From Leptospira fluminis (GTDB lineage Bacteria > Spirochaetota > Leptospiria > Leptospirales > Leptospiraceae), in NCBI RefSeq assembly GCF_004771275.1, contig NZ_RQEV01000011.1, forward strand, positions 186,001-250,000: DNA of 64,000 nt, in the 5' to 3' direction. The notes below the pieces were generated by a model. That model searched no databases, had not been told where the DNA came from, and was given only the letters and a program-made list of their open reading frames with translations. Below are positions 55,149 through 63,775 of this stretch, piece after piece. The translations under genes were made by a program, and so were the position numbers. Within the stretch, counting starts at the first letter, position 1. Each line of letters starts with the position of its first letter.

Positions 55149-56381
55149 TTAAAAATAGATTACCCGCAGATCGATGCCTCCGTGAGTCACATGAACGGTT
55201 TTCGTCTCCATACCACTAATACGAACAAAGGAAGACCAGGAGGCTTCATCCGGACAAAGTAGAAATCCGGCAATTTCGGCAGGGAGTTTTCTCCATTCTT
55301 TTAGAATTTCCGCCAACTGCCGGTAGGGATCAAAAACGTTTTCTTGCCGGATCCTCAATCCGTACGGAGGATTTAAAGGCATCCAGATCTTTGCAGGCTT
55401 TCCTAGAGAGATCCAAATTTCACGGGGAGAAAGGGAAAAAAAATCCTTTTCGCTCGAGGCCAAGGTCGGCGGCTGAAGTCCGGACCTTTGCTTTTCCAAA
55501 AATTCCTGAAACCGGCTCCCTCTTTCCCGCAAATATGACGCGGCATCCGCTTCTTTTTCATTCCACCAAAGAATGACAGTCTTATTGATCGCCGTTTCCG
55601 AAATCTTTCGCTTTAAGAACTCCCAAGTGGCTATCGGAAATTCCCCCAAATCTTCGAAGACATAGGATCTATCATAATGAGGAAAACCTAGCCCGAAAAT
55701 ATGAAAAGCCGACTCCCAGACGAAAGTACCCGAACCGGCAAACGGCACCAGAACCGCGTCTGGATCCGGAAGAATTTTCTTCAATTCGCTTAACAGAAAA
55801 CGAGCCATATCCTCCCTTATCGGAGCGGATTTAGAAAGAGGCGCGAAACCGCCATGTTTAAAAAGAGGTTCGCCCGCTAAACTTAGGGAAAGAATTAAAT
55901 CCTCCCCCACGCAGAGAGCGTTTAGTTCGGTAAAATTTCCGATTGTGGAATCGATCGGAATTTTTCCGTAAGCTTCCTCCCAAAGAATTTGGAGCTCCTC
56001 GCGGCTCGCGACGGCCCGACCTCGACTTTGCGGGTGAAATCGAATTTGCCAACCATTCGGAAGTAAAGAGGCCTGGCGCAAGGATTCCTGTAATCCGGAA
56101 AAACTGAAATCCTCCGACATATAAAACTTGCCTAGATTTATACGAAAATCACGCACCCATGGGAATCTTGTGAGAATTTCCAGAGCCTGGCGAAAATTCG
56201 CTTTTTCTAATATGAATTTTTCCGGAAAAACGTTCGCTTTCGGAAAATTGGTTCTAGGCAAGTACGGAGAGGAAATGGCCGACTCCAGTTCCGTTTGTGT
56301 TTCCCTAGCGCTTCCGGGAGGCAGCAGAAACTCCCATCTCTGAAGCCTTCCCGGTTTCCATTTCGAAAAAACCCAATCCAT
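55149..56381 (-). CDS. RlmL-like class I methyltransferase
   Basis: A 410-residue protein resembling the RlmL/Trm-type N2-guanine RNA methyltransferases. L-F-K-H-G-G-F-A-P-L-S-K-S-A-P-I-R-E-D matches the conserved region before the catalytic domain. V-P-F-A-G-S-G-T-F (about 222-230) is the SAM-binding P-x-x-G-S-G-T loop. M-P-L-N-P-P-Y-G-L-R near 335-345 is the catalytic N-P-P-Y motif. The N-terminal roughly 180 residues may contain a diverged THUMP domain. The target nucleotide is unknown. It is 76 bp downstream of the GlcG-like gene on the same strand. Confidence 0.82.
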   Translation of the reverse strand: MDWVFSKWKPGRLQRWEFLLPPGSARETQTELESAISSPYLPRTNFPKANVFPEKFILEKANFRQALEILTRFPWVRDFRINLGKFYMSEDFSFSGLQESLRQASLLPNGWQIRFHPQSRGRAVASREELQILWEEAYGKIPIDSTIGNFTELNALCVGEDLILSLSLAGEPLFKHGGFAPLSKSAPIREDMARFLLSELKKILPDPDAVLVPFAGSGTFVWESAFHIFGLGFPHYDRSYVFEDLGEFPIATWEFLKRKISETAINKTVILWWNEKEADAASYLRERGSRFQEFLEKQRSGLQPPTLASSEKDFFSLSPREIWISLGKPAKIWMPLNPPYGLRIRQENVFDPYRQLAEILKEWRKLPAEIAGFLLCPDEASWSSFVRISGMETKTVHVTHGGIDLRVIYF

Positions 56382-56456
56382 ATGGGAACTTTCCTTTTCC
56401 CCCGTAGAAGCAAAAGGAAAAAGTCGACCGCCGACCTTCCAATCGAAAATGTTTTT

Positions 56457-56978
56457 CTACTGTTTTAAGGCGGCGGTTCCCGATCTCGCCACTTGGCCGT
56501 CCTGAACGGATTGTGCGCCGGAAACGCCGATCGCTCCGATGATTTTCCCGTCCAAAAGAATCAATTCGCCTCCTTCCAAGGGGGCAATCCCTTGGATCGC
56601 AAGCAGTCTCAGTCCTATTCCGCCCGCCGCGATCGCGTCTTCTAGACTTTTACTCGGACGTTTAAAGTTATTAGCCGTGACCGCCTTCAATCTTGCGATC
56701 TCTATGGAACCGATCTGAGTACCGTCCAATCTTTCGAACAATACCAAATTACCGCCCGTATCCACGATCGCGATCGCCATAAGCCAGTTATTTTTTTTAG
56801 CTTCGGCTTGCGCGGCTGAAATCACCTTCCTTGCCTGTTCCAAATTGATGGGCGAACCGTACATCAGCGGTTGTTGCGTTTGAGACTCCAGCGAACTTGT
56901 AATTCCGAAGAAAAGTAGGCCGGAAGATAATAAAATCGCCTGAACCGCTTTTGAAACAAGATTCTCTTTTTTGGTCAT
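56457..56978 (-). CDS. GlcG/HbpS-like exported protein (DUF336)
   Basis: A 173-residue protein with a signal-like N terminus (about residues 10-32) and a DUF336 domain. Family marks are L-E-Q-A-R-K-V-I near 47-54, V-D-T-G-G-N-L-V-L-F-E-R-L-D-G near 72-86, G-G-I-G-L-R near 119-124, and I-G-A-I-G-V-S-G-A near 147-155. Relatives bind haem or cobalamin-like ligands (HbpS) or sit in glycolate operons (GlcG); the ligand here is unknown. TATAGGAGAACACT precedes the ATG. Confidence 0.88.
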   Translation of the reverse strand: MTKKENLVSKAVQAILLSSGLLFFGITSSLESQTQQPLMYGSPINLEQARKVISAAQAEAKKNNWLMAIAIVDTGGNLVLFERLDGTQIGSIEIARLKAVTANNFKRPSKSLEDAIAAGGIGLRLLAIQGIAPLEGGELILLDGKIIGAIGVSGAQSVQDGQVARSGTAALKQ

Positions 56979-57204
56979 AGTGTTCTCCTATATTTGAATT
57001 CGATTACCGGCTGGCGATAACCGTCATCAGTTTTGATTTGAGGGCTTTACCGTATGACAAAGGAAACGGTAAAAAACGAGAGGTGGGAAGAAATTCGCTC
57101 CGAGCGGAAGAATTTCCTAAAATGGACTCAGACGAAAGTCTCCGCCGAGCTTTTTCATTATAGAAAGAGAATGGATAAGGTCAAATCAAATTTGAAGGCG
57201 AGGT

Positions 57205-57232
57205 GGTCCCCACCCTGCTCTGGGTGGGGGCC
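57205..57232. repeat. GC-rich inverted repeat, possible small mobile or regulatory element
   Basis: GG-T-CCCCACCC, loop TGCTCT, GGGTGGGG-G-CC: an 11-bp stem (one G-T pair) far more GC-rich than the flanking sequence. No T-run follows. The context (intergenic, sharp composition change, further GGT-rich bases up to 57252) is like a repetitive extragenic element, but only one copy was seen in the window. Confidence 0.5.
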
Positions 57233-57282
57233 GGTGCGGTGGTACCCCCGAAGCGGCACTCCAACGCACATAGCACAATTTT

Positions 57283-57306
57283 ACAAAAAAAGGAAACCTT
57301 TTTTGT
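57283..57306 (-). terminator. Probable terminator of the ceramidase gene
   Basis: On the minus strand, ACAAAAAAGG-TTT-CCTTTTTTTGT forms a hairpin with a two-GC top and an A/T stem, ending in a T-run, 39 bp beyond the stop codon. It is near-symmetrical, so it might act in both directions. The low GC content of the stem limits confidence. Confidence 0.55.
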
Positions 57307-57314
57307 CTAAATAC

Positions 57315-57334
57315 CTTGTTGGAGCTCCTGCAAG
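57315..57334. repeat. 20-bp near-perfect palindrome
   Basis: CTTGTTGGAGCTCCTGCAAG is self-complementary apart from two positions that form G-T pairs as RNA. It is centred on GGAGCTCC, just past the end of the ceramidase gene. The pattern resembles the short GGAGNTCC-centred palindromes I recall as abundant in Leptospira genomes; that link is from memory and unverified. Confidence 0.4.
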
Positions 57335-57344
57335 AAATCCGAAA

Positions 57345-59381
57345 TTAGAATTCCGGAGAAACGAAAATAGGCAATTTCGCTCTGGATTCGATCCGGAACC
57401 TGTATTTTCTCCGGCCGACTTGCTCCGGGTTATACCATCTAATTTCATAGACGGCCATTCCGCCACCGGCGTTCCCGACTTTCTTAACCTCCATATCGGT
57501 TCCTCTATCATCTGTCGCTTCACCTTCAGTATTAAGAGATTTCCATTCTCCTGTTTCTTCCTTGAATTCGATGGACACTAAAGATTCGTGTAGAGCGATC
57601 TTTGAAGGGCCGACATCCCTGTATCTGAAACTCCAGTATTTCTCCTGGTTCTCTTCGGCCATTATCAGTTCGGGATTTTCAACAACCGTTCTCGATCCGG
57701 AAAAAGATTCTTCCGCCGGATAATAGTTCTTCCTATCGAGTTCGTACTCCCAGGAAACCGGGAAAGTTTCCTTACCGCCCGCGATAGGTAAGTCTTTGGT
57801 AATAGCCGCTAGATGAGCCTGCAAAAACGGTTGCGTCCCCGGTCCGTAAAGAGTATGGCCTCCTTCATAATGCTGGCGGCTATATTCCTCGGGAGTAGTA
57901 ACGTATCCGAAATATCCATTGGCGCAACTAATAATGGACGCCTGTTTGATTTTAGAAGCCCCGTTGTCGGCCTGAAGCGCAGCTTCTACGAAACGCCTTC
58001 CCGATTCCTTGGTGACCTCGAAGGGTAAGGGAAGGATAAGTGTTTCCCCTATACGAATCGATTGGAAAAGAAGTTTATGCGGAAATTTAGATTTCGGTAA
58101 TACGATCGGCTGAAGGTATTTGAATCCGACAATACGCTTGTGCCCTTGACAGCCTCCGGTAAAAAACCATCTTGGCCAGCCTTCGGCAAAAAAAGGGGCC
58201 CAATTCAGAACAGGGGTTTTACCGTCTTCCGCCCCGGCAGTCAAAGCGGTACCTACGTACGGGCGATCGCAGACTTCCGCGTCTCCGAATTTCGGAGATT
58301 CGTAAAGATCGACCTCTTTCGAATGATAGGAAATCGTAGCATCGGAATGCAAAGACGAACCGAGAGAATCGAAAAGTTCGACAGCCTTTCTACCTAATAC
58401 GTCACCGATTCTTTTGGATTCGATAAAGCCCTGCATAGACTCCCGATAATCAGGGGAATTATCTCCGTGTGTGGAATTGTTAAGCGCATGGATCGGTTCC
58501 CAACTGGGCTTGAACTCTTTGCGGATTTTTCTTTCCAATATTCTTTCCGGATAAGCGAACACGTCCGCGTTCACGACTTCGGTAGAATCGGAAACGGTAG
58601 TACCGTGAACGGAGAAAGTGCTGAAAGCTCCCAAGGGCTTATATTTGCCATCCTTGTCCAAAGCATCGATCCGTATCATAACGAGTTCCGGATTGATCGC
58701 CTCATATTGGATTTCCGGTTTCAGCTCGGTAATTCCCGAATTTTTATTCGCCCGAAACGCATCCAAGGATCGGTTCCTCGTAAGTCCCCAAACGGAAGTT
58801 TTCCCTGAAGCGATCTTTGCCTGTCTGGCCGTTTTGTGAGCTTCCTCCACTGCGGTGGTCAAACGATCCAAAACGAATTCCGTCCAAGCCTTATCGAATC
58901 CGGGCTTGTTGGAGGCAAATTCGTTATAAAAATTATTATCGTAGAAATTCGCGGGAGCGGAATGAGTGTGAGTCCCCGCAAACATGATTCCGCCGAAGGA
59001 AATATCGGTCTTAGCCGCCAGCCTCTCCGCCAAAAGATGATGAATCAACAAGGAACCGGACAAAAGATCGCTTTGGATCAGAACGACTGGGTTACTTGCA
59101 TCTTTTTTAATATAAAAAACTCTGGCAAAAATCCGAGTGCGAAAACCCTGTTCCGTTTCGGCAAGCATAGAATATCCTGCCAAAGGCATTCCCGGGGGAG
59201 GCGTCAAGTCCACTTTAGAAGCGCCTGCGATTAGGCCTTTTGCGGCGGAATTTCCTGCCGGTTTTTTGTAAGCGATCTTAAATTGCGCCGTACTTCCACA
59301 CGAAGTCAGAAAGAAAATCGACTGGACCAGAACGACGATTGCTAAACCTATTTTTTTCTTATTGCTTTGAACGATGTTCAT
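57345..59381 (-). CDS. Neutral/alkaline ceramidase-family lipoprotein
   Basis: A 678-residue lipoprotein (lipobox L-T-S-C, Cys about 28) of the neutral ceramidase family. The amidohydrolase domain opens with A-S-K-V-D-L-T-P-P-P-G-M-P-L-A-G-Y near residues 54-70. Zinc ligands are in G-T-H-T-H-S-A-P near 135-142, F-S-V-H-G-T-T near 265, and S-T-H-G-D-N-S-P-D near 308-316. The C-terminal beta domain (about 540-678) is typical. Family members cleave ceramide to sphingosine and fatty acid; bacteria rarely make ceramide, so host or environmental sphingolipids are the probable substrate. GGAGG lies ahead of the ATG. Confidence 0.92.
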   Translation of the reverse strand: MNIVQSNKKKIGLAIVVLVQSIFFLTSCGSTAQFKIAYKKPAGNSAAKGLIAGASKVDLTPPPGMPLAGYSMLAETEQGFRTRIFARVFYIKKDASNPVVLIQSDLLSGSLLIHHLLAERLAAKTDISFGGIMFAGTHTHSAPANFYDNNFYNEFASNKPGFDKAWTEFVLDRLTTAVEEAHKTARQAKIASGKTSVWGLTRNRSLDAFRANKNSGITELKPEIQYEAINPELVMIRIDALDKDGKYKPLGAFSTFSVHGTTVSDSTEVVNADVFAYPERILERKIRKEFKPSWEPIHALNNSTHGDNSPDYRESMQGFIESKRIGDVLGRKAVELFDSLGSSLHSDATISYHSKEVDLYESPKFGDAEVCDRPYVGTALTAGAEDGKTPVLNWAPFFAEGWPRWFFTGGCQGHKRIVGFKYLQPIVLPKSKFPHKLLFQSIRIGETLILPLPFEVTKESGRRFVEAALQADNGASKIKQASIISCANGYFGYVTTPEEYSRQHYEGGHTLYGPGTQPFLQAHLAAITKDLPIAGGKETFPVSWEYELDRKNYYPAEESFSGSRTVVENPELIMAEENQEKYWSFRYRDVGPSKIALHESLVSIEFKEETGEWKSLNTEGEATDDRGTDMEVKKVGNAGGGMAVYEIRWYNPEQVGRRKYRFRIESRAKLPIFVSPEF

Positions 59382-59578
59382 TCCCCCTCCGGGAAACTTA
59401 TTTTTCAGTTGGAATCGAAAGCCTTGCGTATCCGATAGAGAAAATTCCGCAAGGAATTTCGCTGGGAAAGAGGATATCGGAGGTACTTATAAAACAATTA
59501 TATATAACTAAAAAGAATCATTCCATATCGGCAAATTCGCTAATATAAGTCGATTTAAGAAAAATTGCAAAGAAAGAA

Positions 59579-59626
59579 TAAGGCCATATAACGAATTTCA
59601 TTGCTTGCAGCCCGACTTTGGCCTTA
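59579..59626 (-). repeat. Spaced inverted repeat beyond the tail-fibre genes
   Basis: TAAGGCC (59579-59585) and GGCCTTA (59620-59626) are complementary with 34 bases between. It lies 35-80 bp after the last tail-fibre stop and could end the phage-type transcript on the minus strand. The long loop and short T-tract make this weak. Confidence 0.3.
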
Positions 59627-59660
59627 CTTTAAAAATGAATGTTCAACACGCTTGCATTAA

Positions 59661-60560
59661 TTAGAGAACCCGCAATATATACTGAACCGTAGTAGAGGCC
59701 GGAGATGTCTCATTCCCGATTCTTGGAATCCCGTTTGTTCCATCCGTGGTAGGGTCACCTGTTGTACTTGAAGTCAAAAATTGTTGTACGCTACCAGGAG
59801 AGCCGAAAAAAGCAAGCGACCCGCCTGTAGGAATCTGATATTGGAAAAGCGTTCCAGCTCCTGGAAGAAATCTGTGCCCCTGGAACATATCCTGCTTCTC
59901 CTGCCCGATCACTCCTCCATCGTAATTTCCCCCCGCCGCCTTTGCACGTAAACCGTGTTGGCCTGCCCCTCTCGCGAAGATCCCTCTTCTGTCCGGAACA
60001 TTGAATGTGGTCGAGCCGTCTCCAAACCCGTATTGGATATGGGCAAGTAAATCCCCCGTTTGATTGGAAGTAAGAGAGATCGCGATTCCTCCCGGAGTTA
60101 AGGAAATTTGGAAGTCGTTCGTAGTAGGATTAATGACAAAATAAGAAGTATTCGTCGTAATTCCCCCGCCCGTAAAAGAGAATTTCACCGCTTGCCCTGC
60201 GGCAAGTCCGTGAGCAACGCTTTGAACGCGCCCCGTTGCCGGAACCAATCCGCCGATGGAACGCCAAACGAGTGCCCACAAAGAGGAATATGTGGTTCTT
60301 GAAATCGCTTGTCCGTTTGCGACAGCGAAGTTCTGCGGAATGTTCGGGAAATCATATTCGATCATCCCGCCTAACGGAATATTCGTTTGAGTGATCGAAT
60401 TCGCAAGAGCACTGATCTGCGCTTGCAACCCCGCAATTTGGGATTGTAGAGAATTATCGTTCGCATACAGAGAAGTAAATTCACCGTCAAAGAGCAATCC
60501 ATCATTGGGGGTGGTCCGGTCCCAGGTTCTAGTTTTATTGGGATTTGGAATCGTAGACAT
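59661..60560 (-). CDS. Phage tail-fibre protein with collar domain (copy 1)
   Basis: 299 residues. The N terminus P-N-P-N-K-T-R-T-W-D-R is shared with copy 2 and probably attaches to the baseplate. A short coiled coil lies near 35-60. The tail-collar domain begins G-G-M-I-E-Y-D-F-P near 64-72 and A-N-G-Q-A-I-S-R-T-T-Y near 81-91. An inserted beta segment (about 110-175) contains H-G-L-A-A-G-Q-A-V-K-F-S. F-Q-G-H-R-F near 226-231 has lost the second His of the metal-binding H-x-H found in copy 2. The segment 230-270 differs from copy 2 while the last roughly 29 residues match. AGGAG precedes the ATG. Confidence 0.88.
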   Translation of the reverse strand: MSTIPNPNKTRTWDRTTPNDGLLFDGEFTSLYANDNSLQSQIAGLQAQISALANSITQTNIPLGGMIEYDFPNIPQNFAVANGQAISRTTYSSLWALVWRSIGGLVPATGRVQSVAHGLAAGQAVKFSFTGGGITTNTSYFVINPTTNDFQISLTPGGIAISLTSNQTGDLLAHIQYGFGDGSTTFNVPDRRGIFARGAGQHGLRAKAAGGNYDGGVIGQEKQDMFQGHRFLPGAGTLFQYQIPTGGSLAFFGSPGSVQQFLTSSTTGDPTTDGTNGIPRIGNETSPASTTVQYILRVL

Positions 60561-60720
60561 GGAAACATTCTCCTAGGAAATAGAATAAAATTTTGCCGAA
60601 ATTTTTCTTCGACAGCACAAACACGACTTCAATGCGGTTCCTATTAAATACTCTTTACCAACACAACTTCTGTTTCTATTGAACAAGATTCGGGAAAAAT
60701 CTTCGCTAAATCGATTTCAC

Positions 60721-61626
60721 TTATTGCACTCGGATAATATACTGAACGGATGTCGAAGCGGGCGCCGTTTCGTTTCCGGTTCGAGGAGTTCCATTGGTTC
60801 CGTCCGTCATCGGGCTTTTTACGTTCTCCAAAATTGTACCTGGATATGCCGGATAATTATAGTAGCCCGCATAAATTCCTAAAGGCAAAGAACCTCCTGT
60901 TGCTCCAGTTCCATTATCTTGCACATGGAAGTGGCCCTGGAACATATCCTGATTTTCCTGCCCGATCGATCCACCGTCATAGTTCCCACTTGCCGCCTTT
61001 GCACGTAAACCGTGTTGCCCAGCTCCTCGGGCAAACACTCCTCTTCGATCCGGAATGTTAAACGTACTCGAACCGTCTCCGAACCCGTATTGGATATGGG
61101 TTAGCAAATCCCCCGCTTGGTTCCCGGTAAGAACAAGGGTTGCCCCTCCTGCAGTAGCGGAAATCTGAAAATCATTCGAAGTCGGATTCACGACGTAATA
61201 CGGAATATTCGCGGTAATTCCTCCTCCGGTAAAAGAGAATTTAACGAGCTGTCCCGCTACTAATCCGTGGGCGGCAGACTGAACACGACCCGTACTGGAA
61301 ATGAGCCCCGAAACGGCTCGATGGATCTTGGCCCATAGAGTGGCGTATGTAGTTCTGGAAATTGCCTGTCCGTTCGCGATCTGAAAACCGGGAGGAATAT
61401 CCGGAAAATCATATTCCATTATGGCGCCCAAAGGAACATTCGATTGAGCCACCGCCGCAACGAGAGAATTGATTTGCGCCTGAAGATTCGCGATATCCGC
61501 GTCTCGTTGCGTTTGCAAAGCGTTATCGTTCACGTAGAGGTTATTGAACTCCAGGTCCAACAGGACGCCGTCGTTCGGGGTGTTCCGATCCCAAGTTCTG
61601 GATTTGTTCGGGTTTGGAATACTCAT
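60721..61626 (-). CDS. Phage tail-fibre protein with collar domain (copy 2)
   Basis: 301 residues, a tandem paralogue of copy 1 with the same N-terminal block, collar domain and inserted beta segment. Here the tip keeps F-Q-G-H-F-H, the H-x-H metal site typical of short tail fibres. The following roughly 40 residues (Gly/Tyr-rich, G-I-Y-A-G-Y-Y-N-Y) are unrelated to copy 1, and then T-D-G-T-N-G and the C-terminal strand return. Its ATG overlaps the stop of the gpI-like gene (ATGA) with AAGGAG upstream, so it belongs to the baseplate operon. Confidence 0.9.
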   Translation of the reverse strand: MSIPNPNKSRTWDRNTPNDGVLLDLEFNNLYVNDNALQTQRDADIANLQAQINSLVAAVAQSNVPLGAIMEYDFPDIPPGFQIANGQAISRTTYATLWAKIHRAVSGLISSTGRVQSAAHGLVAGQLVKFSFTGGGITANIPYYVVNPTSNDFQISATAGGATLVLTGNQAGDLLTHIQYGFGDGSSTFNIPDRRGVFARGAGQHGLRAKAASGNYDGGSIGQENQDMFQGHFHVQDNGTGATGGSLPLGIYAGYYNYPAYPGTILENVKSPMTDGTNGTPRTGNETAPASTSVQYIIRVQ

Positions 61627-62576
61627 GAAATCGGGATCTCCTTTAGTTTAAAATCGTAAACAAGAGTACTATCCTTCGGCTTGGGGCTAAAGACGTCCTT
61701 GAACACCAACCTCCCCCCGGAAAAGTAGCCTATCTCGTTCAAATTATCTCCGTTCAATTCCGAATAAGAGAGAGAAATCGTATACTGCCTGGTTCCGTCC
61801 GACATCAATTGCATCAAGATCGGCTTCCTCGCCAATTCATGGCTCAATCCGGTATCGGAAGGTCCGGGAAGAACGCTCCCCCCATCCCCTACTGCCCCCT
61901 GATCGATTGCGTAATTTGCCTGCGGATTACGTAAAGTCAATCCGTCGAACAATCCCTGCCCATCTAAGAAGGCTCGCCTTGTGGTATACGTTTTTCCGTT
62001 CGCTTCCAAAAATAAAAAACGGATTCTGGTCTTCGCATAAACGCCTGCCGGACGAATCGAATCCACGGCTTTAGCAAGCAAAGTGGGAACCTGCAAATGA
62101 TCCACATCTCCTTCCACATCCAATTCGAAGGAGGCAGGACTTTTGGAACTCGGATCCAGAGGCTCTAGTCCGTCCAACAAATAACTCGAATCCAAATAGA
62201 TCGGATCCAGATCGTTATACAATTCCTGGGGAATAAAGACTGTTCCGTTCTCCAAACCCGCGATATTCTTTCCGATCTCTATAATTTCGGGAAGCGTACC
62301 TTTCGCAAGTCCCTTACTGATGGCGATCAGAATGAAGAGTCTGTACGTATCGTCGCTTTGCCCAGGTACGCGATCTTGGTTCAATAATTTTCCCAATGCG
62401 TCCAAGTTTACCCCTGTCGCAAAGTAGATATATTCCAGATCCTTCAAAGCCTGAAGCTGGACTTCCACTTCGTCCAACTCTGCGGAAATCACACTCCATA
62501 ATCTACCGAGAAAGGAACCGGAGTCCCGATTCAAAATAGACTGGGGAAATTTCTGTAATGCGTCTATGGCGCTCAT
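61623..62576 (-). CDS. Phage baseplate/tail protein, gpI-like
   Basis: 317 residues. The N-terminal roughly 170 residues have the layout of P2 gpI-like (formation of tail) proteins: L-W-S-V-I-S-A-E-L-D-E-V, then a G-V-N-L-D-A-L-G-K-L-L-N-Q segment (about 55-67) and Y-R-L-F-I-L-I-A-I near 80-90. A second part (about 190-317) is beta-rich with F-L-D-G-Q-G-L-F-D-G and may link to fibres. It follows baseplate J with a 4-bp overlap and precedes the fibre genes, the usual P2 order. Confidence 0.78.
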   Translation of the reverse strand: MSAIDALQKFPQSILNRDSGSFLGRLWSVISAELDEVEVQLQALKDLEYIYFATGVNLDALGKLLNQDRVPGQSDDTYRLFILIAISKGLAKGTLPEIIEIGKNIAGLENGTVFIPQELYNDLDPIYLDSSYLLDGLEPLDPSSKSPASFELDVEGDVDHLQVPTLLAKAVDSIRPAGVYAKTRIRFLFLEANGKTYTTRRAFLDGQGLFDGLTLRNPQANYAIDQGAVGDGGSVLPGPSDTGLSHELARKPILMQLMSDGTRQYTISLSYSELNGDNLNEIGYFSGGRLVFKDVFSPKPKDSTLVYDFKLKEIPIS

Positions 62577-63775
62577 GATACGTTGACCGTCACGTTAGCG
62601 GTAAAAGTCTGGGCGAATTCGGTAGGGCCGAGAACCAATTTGGCCGAAGAAGTCGGAACAGTCGGAGCGAATGCCATCCAGACCGTAACATCGTCTATCC
62701 CCGGGATTTTGTCGAAACCCGCTACTATTTCCCAAGCCACGACGCTTTGACCCACATCCAGGCCGTGATATTCTATCACCTGTGTGCCGATCGTATCCGC
62801 TCCACCGATCGTCTGAATCACCTTCGTTTTTATAAGTGGAATATTCGAATCCGACCAATTCGCATTTTTCGTAATATTCACGATGACATTGATCGTTCTA
62901 TCCGTCGGAACGGACCAGTTCATTACGTGAGTTTGTCCATTTGCATCCGCGACGGTATAAGAATGGGTTCCTACGGTTTCGATACCTGCGGGCTTGGAAT
63001 TGAAAATTGCCTGGCCCAGATCGCTATCGGAAGCGGTTCCGGAGACTACGATTTCGATGGAATGCGGAGGTCTTCCGGAAGCGTCCGCCGTATTCGCAGC
63101 GTTCTCATAAACGAAAACGGTAGTGACGTTAGGAACATTTAAGATCGCTTCCCGAATTGCCGGAAGGGACGAACCGCCGGAAGACTCTCGATCCTTATAA
63201 CGTTGCCTTAATTCCGCGTCCGTTTCCACGAGTCCCCCTCCTAGCGAAGGTTGGTTGTTCGAGACACTACTGATTCCGGTCATAGGAGTAACTATGTTCG
63301 TAATCGATGCGGCGGGGACGTTTGTTTGCGGTCCTGTATCGATACTACGAAACGTGAAATCCGTTCCTGCCGAACCGGTCAATATTCCGGGAGTAACGAT
63401 TTCGAATTGGATGCCTTGAGAAGTCTGAATGATAAAGCCGGGGGCGACGGTGGCACCGGCCGTTCCCTGAACCGTCACTTGAACCACCGATTTCCTAGCC
63501 GGAAGACGTGAAATCCCTCCTTGAGCAACGATCCGATCGAGCTGGACCCCCTCTGCTAGATTGATGTATTTGGAATAATAGGTGTCCTCTAACCCCTGCC
63601 AGACAGAATCGATTTCCTTCGCGACGTTCTGGAGAATCATTCCGACCTCTCCATACGCAGAGAGATCCACATCCGGTCCGAAATTTTCCGGCAACCTTGC
63701 TCGGTCCTCCAAGGACTGTAATATATCCGAATAAAGCTTCCGACTGAAACCTTGGGGAGTCACTCCGAACGTCAT
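62573..63775 (-). CDS. Phage baseplate J-like protein (gp47 family)
   Basis: A 400-residue baseplate wedge protein. Typical features are the N-terminal F-S-R-K-L-Y-S-D-I-L-Q-S-L-E segment, L-D-R-I-V-A-Q-G-G-I-S-R near 78-89, the V-x-V-T-V-Q-G-T-A-G-A-T-V-A-P-G strand near 98-113, and G-G-L-V-E-T-D-A-E-L-R-Q-R-Y near 180-193. In contractile tails it joins the baseplate hub to the outer wedges. It overlaps by 4 bp with the genes on both sides. Confidence 0.92.
   Translation of the reverse strand: MTFGVTPQGFSRKLYSDILQSLEDRARLPENFGPDVDLSAYGEVGMILQNVAKEIDSVWQGLEDTYYSKYINLAEGVQLDRIVAQGGISRLPARKSVVQVTVQGTAGATVAPGFIIQTSQGIQFEIVTPGILTGSAGTDFTFRSIDTGPQTNVPAASITNIVTPMTGISSVSNNQPSLGGGLVETDAELRQRYKDRESSGGSSLPAIREAILNVPNVTTVFVYENAANTADASGRPPHSIEIVVSGTASDSDLGQAIFNSKPAGIETVGTHSYTVADANGQTHVMNWSVPTDRTINVIVNITKNANWSDSNIPLIKTKVIQTIGGADTIGTQVIEYHGLDVGQSVVAWEIVAGFDKIPGIDDVTVWMAFAPTVPTSSAKLVLGPTEFAQTFTANVTVNVS

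Larger units (their letters stand above)
56979..57344. other. Intergenic region with several inverted repeats
   Basis: 366 bp between the GlcG-like gene and the ceramidase gene, both on the minus strand. It holds the GlcG promoter, a GC-rich hairpin at 57205-57232, a terminator-like A/T hairpin at 57283-57306 and a 20-bp palindrome at 57315-57334. A 175-codon plus-strand ORF across it is not supported: it runs through the hairpin and into the ceramidase gene. Confidence 0.5.

Noticed and set aside
57054..57581. 175-codon plus-strand ORF
   Set aside because: It crosses the GC-rich hairpin and the terminator region and then runs antisense through the end of the ceramidase gene. No family features, and the start has no ribosome site.
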